Of a DNA stretch of 64,000 bases, positions 53,325-62,472 are shown in pieces (the first letter of the stretch is position 1; every line of letters starts with the position of its first letter). This DNA is from Stenotrophomonas maltophilia (GTDB lineage Bacteria; Pseudomonadota; Gammaproteobacteria; Xanthomonadales; Xanthomonadaceae), in NCBI GenBank assembly GCA_009912235.1, contig WNDS01000001.1, positions 372,001-436,000 on the forward strand, given 5' to 3'. The notes under the pieces are model-generated. The model was not told the origin of the DNA, did no database searches, and saw only the letters and a list, made by a program, of their open reading frames with translations. The translations under genes and the position numbers were made by a program.

Positions 53325-55361
53325 TCAGGCGGCGCGCACCGGCTCGTAACCACTCAACGTGGCCTCGCTGCTGGCGCGGCCCTGGCTGAGCGAGCGCAGT
53401 GCGGTGGTGTAACCCCGCAGCTGCGCCAACGGTGCAAACCCACTGACCGCGGCCCGGCCGTCGACATCGTCGATGGCGGTGATGCGACCGTGGCGGCGGT
53501 TGATATCGCCCGCCACGTCACCCACCGCAGCCGACGGTGCGTGCACGGTCAGTGCCATCACCGGCTCTAGCAGCTGCGTTCCGGCCGCTGCCAGCGCGGC
53601 CCGGGCCGCTTCCACACCTGCACGATGGAACGCCAGTTCGGACGAATCCTTCGCATGGGTCCGGCCATCGACCAGGGTCACCTCGATGCCCACCACCGGG
53701 TAGCCCTGCGGGCCATCGGACAGCGCCGCACGCACACCCTTTTCCACCGCAGCGATGAAGCCACGCGGCACCACGCCACCGACGATGCGGTCGTTGAACA
53801 CCACCTGCCCGTCCTCGCGCGGGGCCATATCCAGCACCACGTGCGCAAACTGGCCCTGCCCACCGGTCTGCTTGGCCACGCGCCCGACCACGCCGGACGC
53901 CGCGCGCAGCGGTGTTTCCTGGTAGGCCACGCGTGGCGCGCCAACGCTGACGTCGACCTTCCACTCACTGCGCAGGCGCTCGACCATCACTTCCAGGTGC
54001 AGTTCGCCCATGCCCCAGGCCAGGGTTTCGCCCGTGTCCTTGTCGGTCTCGACGCGGAACGAGGGGTCTTCCTGGGCCAGGCTGGCCAGGCCCTGGCTCA
54101 TGCGCAGCAGGTCGTTGGCACGACCGGCCGTCAAGCGCCACGCCAGCACCGGGGCCTGCGACTGGATGGTTTCCAGCTGCAGCGGATGGCTGCGGCCACT
54201 GAGCGTTTCGCCACTGACCGCATCCTTCCAGCCGATGACCGCCACGATGTCGCCGGCCACCGCCTGCGCGATGTCCTGGGTCTGGTCCGCCTGCACCCGC
54301 ACCAGCCGGCTGACCCGCCGGCCCTGCGCATGCTTCAAACTGGCCACGCTGTCGCCGACCTTCAAGGTGCCCGAGTACAGCCGCACGAAGCTCAGCGCGC
54401 CGTGCTGGTGGTGGGTGATCTTGAACAGCAGGCCGGCCAGCGGACCGTCCGGGTCCGGCGGCAGCAGCACCTGGCCGTCAGCCGCGTCGGCAGGCACCGC
54501 CGGGCGATCCAGCGGCGACGGCAGGTAATCGACCAGCGCATCAAGCAGCGTTTCGATGCCCTTGTCCTTGAACGCCGCACCGGCCAGCACCGGCACGCCC
54601 GCACCGGCCAGCGTCGCCCGACGGATGGCCGCGCGCAGCAGTGCCGCATCGATCCCGCTGCCCGCCAGCCACGCATCGGCCAACGTGTCGTCGTGCTCGG
54701 CCACGGCTTCGACCAGCGCGTCGCGGCGCGGCTGCCATTGCGCACGCTCTTCGTCCGTCCACGGCGCCAGCCGGCTGCCACCGGCGTCCGGCCAGCGCAC
54801 CGTCTGCTGTTCGACCAGGTCGACCCAGCCGTGGAAATCGGCTTCGCTGCCCAACGGCCAGCCCAGCGCCCACGGCCGTGCCTGCAGCTTGTCCTGCAGC
54901 TGCGCCAGCACGCGCTCGAAGGAAGCGCCGATGCGGTCCATCTTGTTGACGAAGGCAATGAGCGGTACGCCATGCCGGCGCGCCTGGCGCCACACGGTTT
55001 CCGATTGCGGCTGCACGCCGTCCACGGCCGAGAACACCGCCACGGCGCCGTCAAGCACGCGCAGCGAGCGCTCCACTTCGATGGCGAAGTCGATGTGCCC
55101 GGGGGTGTCGATCAGGGTCAGCGCATGCGGCGGCAGATCGCGCGGCGCCCAGCGGGCATGTACCGCAGCCGCGCCGATGGTGATGCCGCGCTCGCGCTCG
55201 ATGGCCGAGAAGTCGGTGGTGGCGTTGCCGTCGTGCACTTCGCCGACGCGATGGATTTCACCGGTGCGCCACAACAGGCGTTCGGTGAGCGTGGTCTTGC
55301 CAGCGTCGATGTGGGCAATGATGCCGAGGTTGCGACGGAGCGAAAGGGTCTGGGTGTTCAT
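53325..55361 (-). CDS. elongation factor G paralogue (EF-G2 type GTPase)
   Basis: 678-aa translational GTPase. G1 IAHIDAGKTT (about 14-23), switch region ERERGITIG, G3 DTPGH (about 87-91), G4 NKMD (about 140-143), then EF-G domains II-V (GMGELHLEVMVERL; PRGFIAAVEKG). It is an extra EF-G, not in the str operon, with several unusual residues, for example Gly after RGITI. Such paralogues act in ribosome recycling, stress or tetracycline/fusidic-type protection; which applies here is unknown. The ATG at 55359-55361 is followed directly by the G domain. A strong terminator follows. Confidence 0.87.
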   Translation of the reverse strand: MNTQTLSLRRNLGIIAHIDAGKTTLTERLLWRTGEIHRVGEVHDGNATTDFSAIERERGITIGAAAVHARWAPRDLPPHALTLIDTPGHIDFAIEVERSLRVLDGAVAVFSAVDGVQPQSETVWRQARRHGVPLIAFVNKMDRIGASFERVLAQLQDKLQARPWALGWPLGSEADFHGWVDLVEQQTVRWPDAGGSRLAPWTDEERAQWQPRRDALVEAVAEHDDTLADAWLAGSGIDAALLRAAIRRATLAGAGVPVLAGAAFKDKGIETLLDALVDYLPSPLDRPAVPADAADGQVLLPPDPDGPLAGLLFKITHHQHGALSFVRLYSGTLKVGDSVASLKHAQGRRVSRLVRVQADQTQDIAQAVAGDIVAVIGWKDAVSGETLSGRSHPLQLETIQSQAPVLAWRLTAGRANDLLRMSQGLASLAQEDPSFRVETDKDTGETLAWGMGELHLEVMVERLRSEWKVDVSVGAPRVAYQETPLRAASGVVGRVAKQTGGQGQFAHVVLDMAPREDGQVVFNDRIVGGVVPRGFIAAVEKGVRAALSDGPQGYPVVGIEVTLVDGRTHAKDSSELAFHRAGVEAARAALAAAGTQLLEPVMALTVHAPSAAVGDVAGDINRRHGRITAIDDVDGRAAVSGFAPLAQLRGYTTALRSLSQGRASSEATLSGYEPVRAA

Positions 55362-55507
55362 GAGGCGGGTTCCTGCAAAGCCAACTTCAGGGGCCGCGCG
55401 TCCCGGTTGGCGACAGGGCGCGCGGCTGGCGTTCGGTCTCGGCGGTCTGGTGCATGGCACGTTCTCCTCGGTGTTGCGGGTTACGGATAATGGGTGGGGC
55501 CGACTGG

Positions 55508-55532
55508 GTAGAGTCGACTGTCAATCGACTGC
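55508..55532. repeat. SMAG-type single GTAG repeat
   Basis: GTAGAGTCGACTGTCAATCG followed by ACTGC, nearly identical to the unit at 53178. It lies upstream of the EF-G paralogue. Confidence 0.8.
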
Positions 55533-55545
55533 ACCCCAAACGAAA

Positions 55546-55567
55546 AGAGCGCCCCGGAGGGCGCTCT
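55546..55567. terminator. hairpin with AGAGCGCC/GGCGCTCT stem
   Basis: Eight-base perfect stem with a six-base loop, preceded on the plus strand by AAAA, giving a T-tract on the minus strand. It could end minus-strand transcripts that come from the haem operon side. Confidence 0.6.
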
Positions 55568-55766
55568 GTGGATGGTCCAGCAGTGGCCGTCTCAACGGCC
55601 CCGTGGCACTCCAGGCAGACACGCCCGTTCCGCGCTTGTGCGGGTCAGGGTGAAAAACTTCAGGAGCGGCATCCGGTTCATGGTGCGCATTCTAGACCTG
55701 CCAATCGGCCGTGCAAGTGGTTATTGCACTCATTACTGGAACGATGAAGGCTGCCGGGTCAGAAAA

Positions 55767-55803
55767 GGGTCAGATCCCTTGGCGCCGCCAAGGGATCTGA
55801 CCC
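55767..55803. repeat. GGGTCAG palindromic repeat after hmuV
   Basis: 18-bp perfect arms (GGGTCAGATCCCTTGGCG and its complement) with a single-base loop, 23 bases beyond the hmuV stop. Palindromes with the GGGTCAGA...TCTGACCC outline recur in Xanthomonadaceae intergenic regions. AAAA on its left gives a minus-strand T-tract, so it can end the haem operon. Confidence 0.8.
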
Positions 55804-55825
55804 CGCGAGCACGCCCTGCCCTTCC

Positions 55826-56587
55826 TCAGGTCACCACCACCAGCGGCACATCACGCCGCGGGTGGCGCATCACCACCACGTCCTGCTGGTAGACCCGGCG
55901 CAGGATGTCCTCGGTCAGCACCTGCGCGGGCGTGCCATCGGCAGCTACCCGGCCCTGCTCAAGCAGCACGATGCGGTCGGCGTGGCCGGCGGCCAGGTTC
56001 AGGTCGTGCAGCACCACGATCACGCAGGCTCCGGCATCGGCCTGCGCGCGCACCGTGCGCAGGGTGCGTTCCTGGTGGCGCAGGTCCAGTGCGGCGGTGG
56101 GTTCATCCAGCAGCAGCGGCAGCGTGTCCTGCGCCAGCACGCGCGCGAAGGTGGTCCGCGCCGATTCCCCACCGGACAGCTGCTGCACTTCGCGCAGGCG
56201 CATCGCCTGCAGCTCGGCGGCGGCAATCGCGCGCTCCACCTGGTGTTCGTCCACCACCGGATCCGGCGCATGCGGCAGCCGCCCCATCGCCACCACTTCT
56301 TCCACACTGAAGGCGAAGCGCACCCCGTGTTCCTGCGGCATCACCGCGCGCTCGCGCGCCAGCGGCCCGGCCTTGTAGCCGGCCAGTGCACGGCCCTGCA
56401 GCAGCACGTCGCCCGCATCCGGCACCAGATCACCGGCGGCCACGCCCAGCAGGGTCGATTTGCCCGCGCCATTGGGGCCCACCAGGACGGTGACCGTACC
56501 CGGCACGAATGCCAGGTCGATGCCGTGCAGGATCTCGCGCTGCTGGCGGCGCACCACCACGCCCAGCATCTGCAGCAGCGGCGTCAT
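55826..56587 (-). CDS. hmuV: haem ABC transporter ATPase HmuV
   Basis: 253-aa ABC ATPase of the haem/siderophore class. Walker A GPNGAGKST (about 38-46), Q-loop MPQEHG, signature LSGGE (about 142-146), Walker B LLLDEPTAALDL (about 163-174) and switch His in LHDLNLAAGHAD. It energises haem import by HmuU. Its ATG overlaps the stop of hmuU (ATGA). Last gene of the operon. A palindrome follows. Confidence 0.92.
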   Translation of the reverse strand: MTPLLQMLGVVVRRQQREILHGIDLAFVPGTVTVLVGPNGAGKSTLLGVAAGDLVPDAGDVLLQGRALAGYKAGPLARERAVMPQEHGVRFAFSVEEVVAMGRLPHAPDPVVDEHQVERAIAAAELQAMRLREVQQLSGGESARTTFARVLAQDTLPLLLDEPTAALDLRHQERTLRTVRAQADAGACVIVVLHDLNLAAGHADRIVLLEQGRVAADGTPAQVLTEDILRRVYQQDVVVMRHPRRDVPLVVVT

Positions 56588-57627
56588 GCAGCCCCCTTGC
56601 GGCGCTGCTGCAGCACCAGCCACAGGAAGAACGGTGCGCCCAGCGCGGCGGAGAACAGGCCCAGCGGAATTTCCGCCGGCGGATCGAGCGTGCGCGCGGC
56701 GGTGTCGGCCACCACGATCAGCAGCGCCCCCAGCAGCGCCGAGACCGACAGCAACCAGCGATGCCCCGGGCCCACCAGCATGCGCGCCACGTGCGGCACC
56801 ACCAGCCCGACGAAACTCACCGAACCAGCGAAGGCCACGGCGGCGCCGACCAGCAGCGCACTGAAGGCCACCAGCCGGCGGCGCGTGCGGGCCACATCCA
56901 GCCCCAGGTGCTGGGGCTGGCGCTCACCCAGCGCCAGCATATCCAGCGGCGTGGCCAGCCGCAGCAGCGCGAACACGCCGATGGCAAACGGCGGCGCCAC
57001 GGCCGCAACATCGCCCCAGCTGGCACGCGCCAGCGAGCCCATCTGCCAGAACACAAGCGACTGCAGCTCGCTTTCACTGGCGATGTAGGTGATGAAACCG
57101 ATCAGCGCCGAACAGAACGCGGCCATCGCAATGCCCGCCAGCAACAGGGTCGCGTTGCCGGTGCCACGGCCCGGGCGGGCCAGCACGTAGGTCAGGCTGA
57201 TGGCCAGCGCACCGCCCACGAAAGCGGCCAGCGGCACGGCCCAGCCAGCCACCGCCGTCGCGCCGAGCACGATGGCGGCCACCGCGCCCAGCGCCGCGCC
57301 CTGGCTGACCCCCACGATGCCGGGGTCGGCCAGCGGATTGCCGAACAGCCCCTGCAGGCTGGCACCGGCCATCGCCAGCGCCGCGCCCACCATCGCGCCC
57401 AGCAATGCGCGCGGCACGCGCAGCTGCCAGACGACGGCCAGGTCGCGCGCGCTGACCGCATCGGCCGGCAGCAGGCCCAGCTTCACCCCGACCGCCTGCA
57501 GCACCTCCAGCGGCGGCAGGCGCAGTGGCCCCAGCGCGAACGAGGCCAGCACCGCCCCCAGCAGGGCCACGGCGGTCACCAGCAGCATCACCCGCCCGCG
57601 ACGGCGCCGCCGATCCGCAGGACTCAT
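56584..57627 (-). CDS. hmuU: haem ABC transporter permease HmuU
   Basis: 347-aa FecCD-family permease with about nine to ten helices, starting with a short basic N-terminus (RRRRRGR) and helix MLLVTAVALLGAVLASFAL. Family motifs are ALAMAGASLQGLFGNPLADP (about 83-102), ILGV-type GIVGVSQGAALGAVAAI, and VSFVGLVVPHVARMLVG (coupling region). It moves haem across the inner membrane. Overlaps hmuT and hmuV by ATGA. Confidence 0.92.
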   Translation of the reverse strand: MSPADRRRRRGRVMLLVTAVALLGAVLASFALGPLRLPPLEVLQAVGVKLGLLPADAVSARDLAVVWQLRVPRALLGAMVGAALAMAGASLQGLFGNPLADPGIVGVSQGAALGAVAAIVLGATAVAGWAVPLAAFVGGALAISLTYVLARPGRGTGNATLLLAGIAMAAFCSALIGFITYIASESELQSLVFWQMGSLARASWGDVAAVAPPFAIGVFALLRLATPLDMLALGERQPQHLGLDVARTRRRLVAFSALLVGAAVAFAGSVSFVGLVVPHVARMLVGPGHRWLLSVSALLGALLIVVADTAARTLDPPAEIPLGLFSAALGAPFFLWLVLQQRRKGAA

Positions 57628-58646
57628 GCCTTCGGCAACGCCGCCAGCGCCTTGGCCAACGCCAGCGCGCCGGCACCGGAGCCGACGCTGGTGTACTTCA
57701 GCTGCACGTCAGGCATCACCCAGACCCGGTTGGCCTGGCCGGCCGGGGTCTGCTTCAGCGACGGGTAGGACTTCCACAGGCCCTCGGCACCCCCGAACAG
57801 TTCCAGGTCATGCTCGGTCACCAGGATCACCTCCGGTGCGGCGGCCAGCACGCCTTCGTTGCTCAGCTGCGAATAGTTGGAAACACCGGCTTCACTGCCG
57901 ATGTTCACGCCGCCGGCCAGTGCGATCAGCGCTGCCGACGCGCTGTCCTTGCCGGCCACGGTGGGTGCACCGCCGCCGCCGGTGGCCGACACGTGGATCA
58001 CGTGCGGGGTGTGGCCCAGCGTGGCGCCCACGGCCTTGGCTTCGTCCAGCTGCTTCTGCACCTGGCTGGCCAGCGCGTCACCGGCGCCGGCCAGACCCAG
58101 CGCCGCCGCCACCTTGCGCACCTTGTCCGGTGCCGGCTGCAGGTCGTCGATGACCACGGCCGCTTCGCCCACTTCGCGCAGCTTCTGCGCCAGCACGGTG
58201 TGGCGGCGCAGGCTGTTGCCCAGGAACAGCGTGCCCTTCAGGCTGACCACGCCTTCCACGCCGGTGGTGCGGTTGAACAGGAACTGGTGCGGCGCGGCGC
58301 GGCCGGCGGCGGTGGCGGTGTTGGTCGGTGCCGCATAGACCTGGCGGCCCAGCCCCAGCGCCTCGATCACGGCGATCACATCGTCGCCGCCGGCGATGAT
58401 GCGGCTGGTATCGGCCACCGTCACCTTGGCGCCGTCATCGGAGGTCACCGTGGCCGGCAGCACCGCGTGCTGGTCCTGCAGCGCCGGCACATTGCTGCCA
58501 GCCACATGCTGCCAGCCCGCCGGCAGATCACTGGCGGCGGCGGCCGCAGCGTCCGGCGTGGCGGCGGGCTCGGCCTGGCCGGCGGCCGGTGCGGCAGCCA
58601 GGGCCAGCGGAAGTGCGCGCAGGCACAGGCGGGTGTCGATGTTCAT
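57624..58646 (-). CDS. hmuT: haem-binding periplasmic protein HmuT
   Basis: 340 aa with a signal peptide-like N-terminus (LCLRALPLALAAAPAAGQAE). Substrate-binding fold of the HmuT/BtuF class: IAGGDDVIAVIEALGLGRQV (about 84-103), FLGNSLRRHTVLAQKLREVG, and a Tyr at VQLKYTSVGSGAG near the C-terminus that fits a haem ligand. The Ala-rich stretch between about 20 and 40 may be a linker. Starts the hmuTUV block 69 bases after the YncE-like gene on the same strand. Confidence 0.88.
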   Translation of the reverse strand: MNIDTRLCLRALPLALAAAPAAGQAEPAATPDAAAAAASDLPAGWQHVAGSNVPALQDQHAVLPATVTSDDGAKVTVADTSRIIAGGDDVIAVIEALGLGRQVYAAPTNTATAAGRAAPHQFLFNRTTGVEGVVSLKGTLFLGNSLRRHTVLAQKLREVGEAAVVIDDLQPAPDKVRKVAAALGLAGAGDALASQVQKQLDEAKAVGATLGHTPHVIHVSATGGGGAPTVAGKDSASAALIALAGGVNIGSEAGVSNYSQLSNEGVLAAAPEVILVTEHDLELFGGAEGLWKSYPSLKQTPAGQANRVWVMPDVQLKYTSVGSGAGALALAKALAALPKA

Positions 58647-58715
58647 GCTGTACTCCAGTCTGCATGGCAGGGCGACCGCTCGGCCGCCCTGCGCAGGGGT
58701 CTGTTGCGTGGGGGC

Positions 58716-60092
58716 TTACTGCTTCGGGGTGATGCGGGTGATGCGGTCACCCTTCGGGTCTTCGGCGCCGCGCGACTTGTTCACCGCGAACACGTTGCCC
58801 TTGCCGTCGGCACGCACATGGTTGGGGAAGGTGCCGCCGTCGAGGTTGCCCGCCACCTTGCCGCTGCGGTCGACCATGGTGACGGTGCCGGCACCGCGGT
58901 TGGTCACGTAGGCCAGACCGGCCTTCGGGTCGAACGCCACGTTCAGCGCACCGGCGCCCACCGCCACGTCATGCAGCACCTTGCCGCTGGCCACGTCCAC
59001 GATCAGCAGGTTGTCGGTGCCCTGCGAGGCGACATACAGGTGGCCCTGCTGCGCGTCATAGGCCACGCCCGAGGCGCTGACCGAATTGCCCAGGTCGATC
59101 ACCTTCTCCACCTTGCCGGAGGTGACATCGATCACCGCCGCTTCCGGGGTGCCGATGCTGACGGTGAACAGCTTGCCGGCCTTTTCATCCAGCACCAGGC
59201 TCATCGGCGTGAACTTGCCGTCGTCCACGCCCGATTCCAGCGTGATCGGCGGCAACGGCTTCAGCGTCTTGGTGTCGAATACCGAAAGGTGGTCTTCACC
59301 GGTGGCCGATGCGAACGCGCGGCCATGGGTGCCATCAACCACCACGTCGCGGGCGTGCGGCACGGTGCCGACCGGGAACTGGTGCACCAGCGACAGGTCG
59401 GACTGGCGGTAGACGGCCACGGTGTCCTGGCGAGTGTTGGTCACCCACACGGTGCCGTTGTTGTCGTCCACACCCACGCCGTAGACGGCGAACACGCTGC
59501 CGCCCTTGCCTTCGGGCACCAGCGCCGGGGTGATGGCCTTGCTGACCTTCAGGCTCTTCGGGTCCAGCTTCAGCAGCTGCGACTGGGTGACCGGCGGGCG
59601 GCCGACCGCCGAGGTGACGAATACCGCGTTGCTGGCGGCGCTGTAGGCCGACTGGTACAGGCCCGGTACCAGCTTGCTGGACTGGGTGGCAAACGCCTGC
59701 TGCCCCGACAACGGCAGCTGCGGCGACACGCGCAGCTTCAGCACGGTGGCTGCATCGGGCTGGCTGGCGCGCACCACCACCGGGTGCGTGCCCGGCACGG
59801 CGTCGGCCAGAATGGCCAGCTGGGTCTTGAAGTTGCCGTCGGCATCGACGGTCAGCGCCTGGCTGTTGAGCACGGTCTCGCCGCGCACCAGGCTGATCTT
59901 CTGGCCCGGCACGAAGCCGCGGCCGATCACTTCGGCGCTGCCGCCGGGCACCAGGTTCTCACCGCGCGAGACGGCTTCACCCTTGAAGGTGGCCAGTGCC
60001 GGCTGGTCGAACACCGGCTGGGCAGTAGCGGCAACCGCCAGCAGCAGACCGGCGGCAAGCGTGGAAAGACGGAACGAAGGACGAAGGGACAT
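58716..60092 (-). CDS. exported YncE-like beta-propeller protein
   Basis: 458 aa. Signal peptide (LSTLAAGLLLAVAATAQP), an Ig-like domain of about 90 residues (GSAEVIGRGFVPGQKISLV), then a seven-blade propeller with repeats such as HARDVVVDGTHGRAFAS, ASGVAYDAQQGHLYVAS and ALNVAFDPKAGLAYVTN. E. coli YncE is a periplasmic, iron-repressed protein of unclear role. Position between an esterase and HmuTUV supports an iron or haem function. AAGGAG precedes the ATG at 60090-60092. Confidence 0.83.
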   Translation of the reverse strand: MSLRPSFRLSTLAAGLLLAVAATAQPVFDQPALATFKGEAVSRGENLVPGGSAEVIGRGFVPGQKISLVRGETVLNSQALTVDADGNFKTQLAILADAVPGTHPVVVRASQPDAATVLKLRVSPQLPLSGQQAFATQSSKLVPGLYQSAYSAASNAVFVTSAVGRPPVTQSQLLKLDPKSLKVSKAITPALVPEGKGGSVFAVYGVGVDDNNGTVWVTNTRQDTVAVYRQSDLSLVHQFPVGTVPHARDVVVDGTHGRAFASATGEDHLSVFDTKTLKPLPPITLESGVDDGKFTPMSLVLDEKAGKLFTVSIGTPEAAVIDVTSGKVEKVIDLGNSVSASGVAYDAQQGHLYVASQGTDNLLIVDVASGKVLHDVAVGAGALNVAFDPKAGLAYVTNRGAGTVTMVDRSGKVAGNLDGGTFPNHVRADGKGNVFAVNKSRGAEDPKGDRITRITPKQ

Positions 60093-60217
60093 AGCAGGCT
60101 CCTTGCACGTGGGAGACCGCACCACGTGGCACGGCGTTTCATCGGTTGCCTGGGCGGCGGCCAGTGGCACGCCCTGCCTGGGTAGTGAGGCGCACGGCCG
60201 CAGCCGCACGCGGGGAT

Positions 60218-61225
60218 TCATTCGGCTGCCGCTGCCGCGTCGTTGGCGCCATCGGCACTGCTGCGGTCGGTCACGCCATACAGCGCGGCCAGCGCGGCGT
60301 GGAACGAGGCCGGCAGCATCGGGCCATGGCCCAGCCCGGGGAATTCGCGGTAGCGGACCGTCAGTCCCGGCAGTGCGCCCAGCCGCTGCGACAGCTGCAG
60401 GGCCGCGTCCGGGGTGGCACCGCCGATGCGGCGGAGGTGCGCGACTACGCGAGGGTTGCTCATGTCGCGCTTGCCGCGGTCGCCGACGCGCTCGGCACCG
60501 CCCAGCATCAGCCACACATGGGCGGCCTGGCCGTTGCGGTTCTCAATGAACTGGCGCTCCAGATCGCCCTGCGGCGCGCCCTGGCTCCACCGTAGTGACG
60601 GGCTGGCCGACAGGTAGTACTGGAATGCTGCCGGGCGGGTGTACAGCGTGCTGAGCACAAACAGCCCACCCAGCGAATGCCCCCACAGTGCCTGCTGCTG
60701 CGGGTCGATGTTGGCGCGGCGAGCCACTTCGGGCTTGATGCGGCGCTCGATCAGATCGGCAAAGGCCCAGGCGCCGCCCCCGGCGGCCTGCGTGCTGCCA
60801 CCCTCGTCATCGAACTGGTCGATCCACGCGGTGTAATCGCGGGTACGGGCGGCCGAATCGATGCGCAGTTCGTTGTCGTAGCCGATCAGCACCAGCACCG
60901 GCGGCGCCTTGCGCGCGGCCAGTTCGGCCAGCATCGGCTCGTCCAGCACCATCGCCACGGCATTGCCGTCCAGCGCGTACAGCGAAGGCAGCGGCGTCTT
61001 CGGCGCCTTCACCGGCACGCCGATGTTGATGCGCCAGTGGCGCTTGCCGTCGGGGCTGTCCAGCACCACCCGCTCGAAGCGGTAGCTGCCCGCCGGTGCA
61101 TCCAGCACGGTGCGGCCCATCAGCTGGTTGGGGTTGCGCTGCTGCGCATGGGCATAGGGAGCAGCCAACAGCACCCCCATCATCAGGACGGCCAGACGGC
61201 CGAAAAAGCGTGCGGAAAACATCAT
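60218..61225 (-). CDS. exported alpha/beta hydrolase, IroE/Fes-like esterase
   Basis: 335 aa. Signal peptide (FFGRLAVLMMGVLLAAPYAHA). Nucleophile Ser in GHSLGGLF (about 197-204), catalytic His in FPGLGHGPML. The family (esterase D/IroE) hydrolyses siderophore esters such as enterobactin in the periplasm. First gene of the minus-strand operon ending in hmuTUV, which supports an iron-acquisition role; the exact siderophore is unknown. The ATG at 61223-61225 is followed by a second one; codons upstream are unlikely to be translated. Confidence 0.82.
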   Translation of the reverse strand: MMFSARFFGRLAVLMMGVLLAAPYAHAQQRNPNQLMGRTVLDAPAGSYRFERVVLDSPDGKRHWRINIGVPVKAPKTPLPSLYALDGNAVAMVLDEPMLAELAARKAPPVLVLIGYDNELRIDSAARTRDYTAWIDQFDDEGGSTQAAGGGAWAFADLIERRIKPEVARRANIDPQQQALWGHSLGGLFVLSTLYTRPAAFQYYLSASPSLRWSQGAPQGDLERQFIENRNGQAAHVWLMLGGAERVGDRGKRDMSNPRVVAHLRRIGGATPDAALQLSQRLGALPGLTVRYREFPGLGHGPMLPASFHAALAALYGVTDRSSADGANDAAAAAE

Positions 61226-61286
61226 CGGTGACGGATGCGGCGGGCGCGGGCGCCTCTTCATCAAGGGACCGCAGTCTACCTTAAAC

Positions 61287-61306
61287 GCGAATGCTTATCA
61301 CATCGA
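61287..61306. promoter_or_regulatory. weak candidate Fur box upstream of the iron operon
   Basis: GCGAATGCTTATCACATC; on the minus strand it contains GTGATAAGCATTCGC. It matches the 19-base Fur consensus at only about half the positions but keeps GATAA and ATT, and sits about 60 bases upstream of the esterase start. Low-confidence call based on gene content. Confidence 0.35.
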
Positions 61307-61465
61307 TCAAATGTCACCGCGCGTATCCTGCCGGGCTGCCACCCGGGCGCCGGTCATGACAACTGTCCTGCGTCAACGGGCAAGCGATTGCGGTCGCCAA
61401 TCCACATGCTCGCCTTTGATACTCTGTTCGTCTTGTACCTGCCGTCATGATACTTTCCATATCTC

Positions 61466-62374
61466 ATGATAGAGACCCGCCTACTTCACCAGTTCGTCGC
61501 CGTTGCAGAGGAATTGCACTTCAAGCGCGCTGCGGAACGGCTTCATATGGCGCAGCCACCCTTGAGCCAGGCGATTCGCCGACTGGAACAGGAGATCGGC
61601 GCGCCGCTGTTCGAGCGCACCAATCGCAGCGTGTCGCTCACGCCTGCTGGCGCAGCCTTTCTGGAATCGGCAAGAAAGGTGCTCCACTTGCTTGACGAAA
61701 GTGTCGAGCAGACACGGCGTGTGGCGCAGGGCATCGAGGGTCACCTCACCCTGACCTTCATCAACATCGCGCCTTACAGCGTATTGTTGCGTGCGCTACG
61801 GCGTTTTCGCTCCGCTTTCCCGACGGTGTCCTTCACGATGCAGGAAGCCACCACCCAGGAACAGGTGGACGCTTTGGAACATGGCCGCGCTGACCTCGGC
61901 TTCATGAGGCCGCCGGGCAGGACAGCACCGAGCTTGCGGTTCGTGTCCATTCTGCGCGAGCCCGTGGTGGTAGCCATGCCTGCCTTGCACCGCCTGTCAG
62001 GCAGCACGACCGTCCCGCTGGCTGCACTTCAGGATGAGGCCTTCGTCTCGTCGCCCCGGCATTTCGGACAGGGCTTTCATGACCAACTCCTCCAACTTTG
62101 CGAGGCAGCGGGTTTCATGCCGCGTATCGTTCAACAGGCAAGGCAGCTTCAGACGCTCGTAGGCCTGGTGGCTGGCGGCTTCGGCATTGCGCTGCTACCG
62201 GCCTCATTGGCTCAAGATGGACGCGAGTACGTCGTGTTCCGCCCCATTCAAGTCGACGCACCAGACGAGTTGCGACATGTGGAACTGCTGATGGCGTGGC
62301 GCGAACACGCGCCTTGCGTGATTCGGGACAGGCTGATCGACGAGGTACGCAACGCGATGGCATCAGCCCCGTAA
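61466..62374 (+). CDS. LysR-family regulator
   Basis: 302 aa. HTH in LHFKRAAERLHMAQPPLSQA (about 17-36), then the substrate-binding domain with HLTLTFINIAPYSVLLRALR and GIALLPASLAQ. It resembles CatR/BenM-type regulators of aromatic or small-acid metabolism in length and in the PPLSQAIRRLEQ segment. A lone regulator; the SDR gene 98 bases downstream on the same strand is its likely partner or target. GC slightly lower than surrounding genes. Confidence 0.85.
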   Translation: MIETRLLHQFVAVAEELHFKRAAERLHMAQPPLSQAIRRLEQEIGAPLFERTNRSVSLTPAGAAFLESARKVLHLLDESVEQTRRVAQGIEGHLTLTFINIAPYSVLLRALRRFRSAFPTVSFTMQEATTQEQVDALEHGRADLGFMRPPGRTAPSLRFVSILREPVVVAMPALHRLSGSTTVPLAALQDEAFVSSPRHFGQGFHDQLLQLCEAAGFMPRIVQQARQLQTLVGLVAGGFGIALLPASLAQDGREYVVFRPIQVDAPDELRHVELLMAWREHAPCVIRDRLIDEVRNAMASAP

Positions 62375-62472
62375 TTGAGACGATGCAAATATCATTTCGG
62401 CATAAATAATATATTTTACCGACGCCAAAGGGCGTTTCATCATTGTGACATTCCGGTTCACGGAGATGCACA

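Noticed and set aside
53325..55361. Housekeeping elongation factor G
   Set aside because: Not in a ribosomal operon and with unusual switch residues; better called a paralogue.
53625..55490. Plus-strand frame of 621 codons opposite the EF-G paralogue
   Set aside because: His/Gln/Arg-rich antisense translation; the opposite strand has all G motifs.
57525..60185. Plus-strand frame of 886 codons across hmuT and the YncE-like gene
   Set aside because: Spans two real genes on the other strand and has low-complexity composition.
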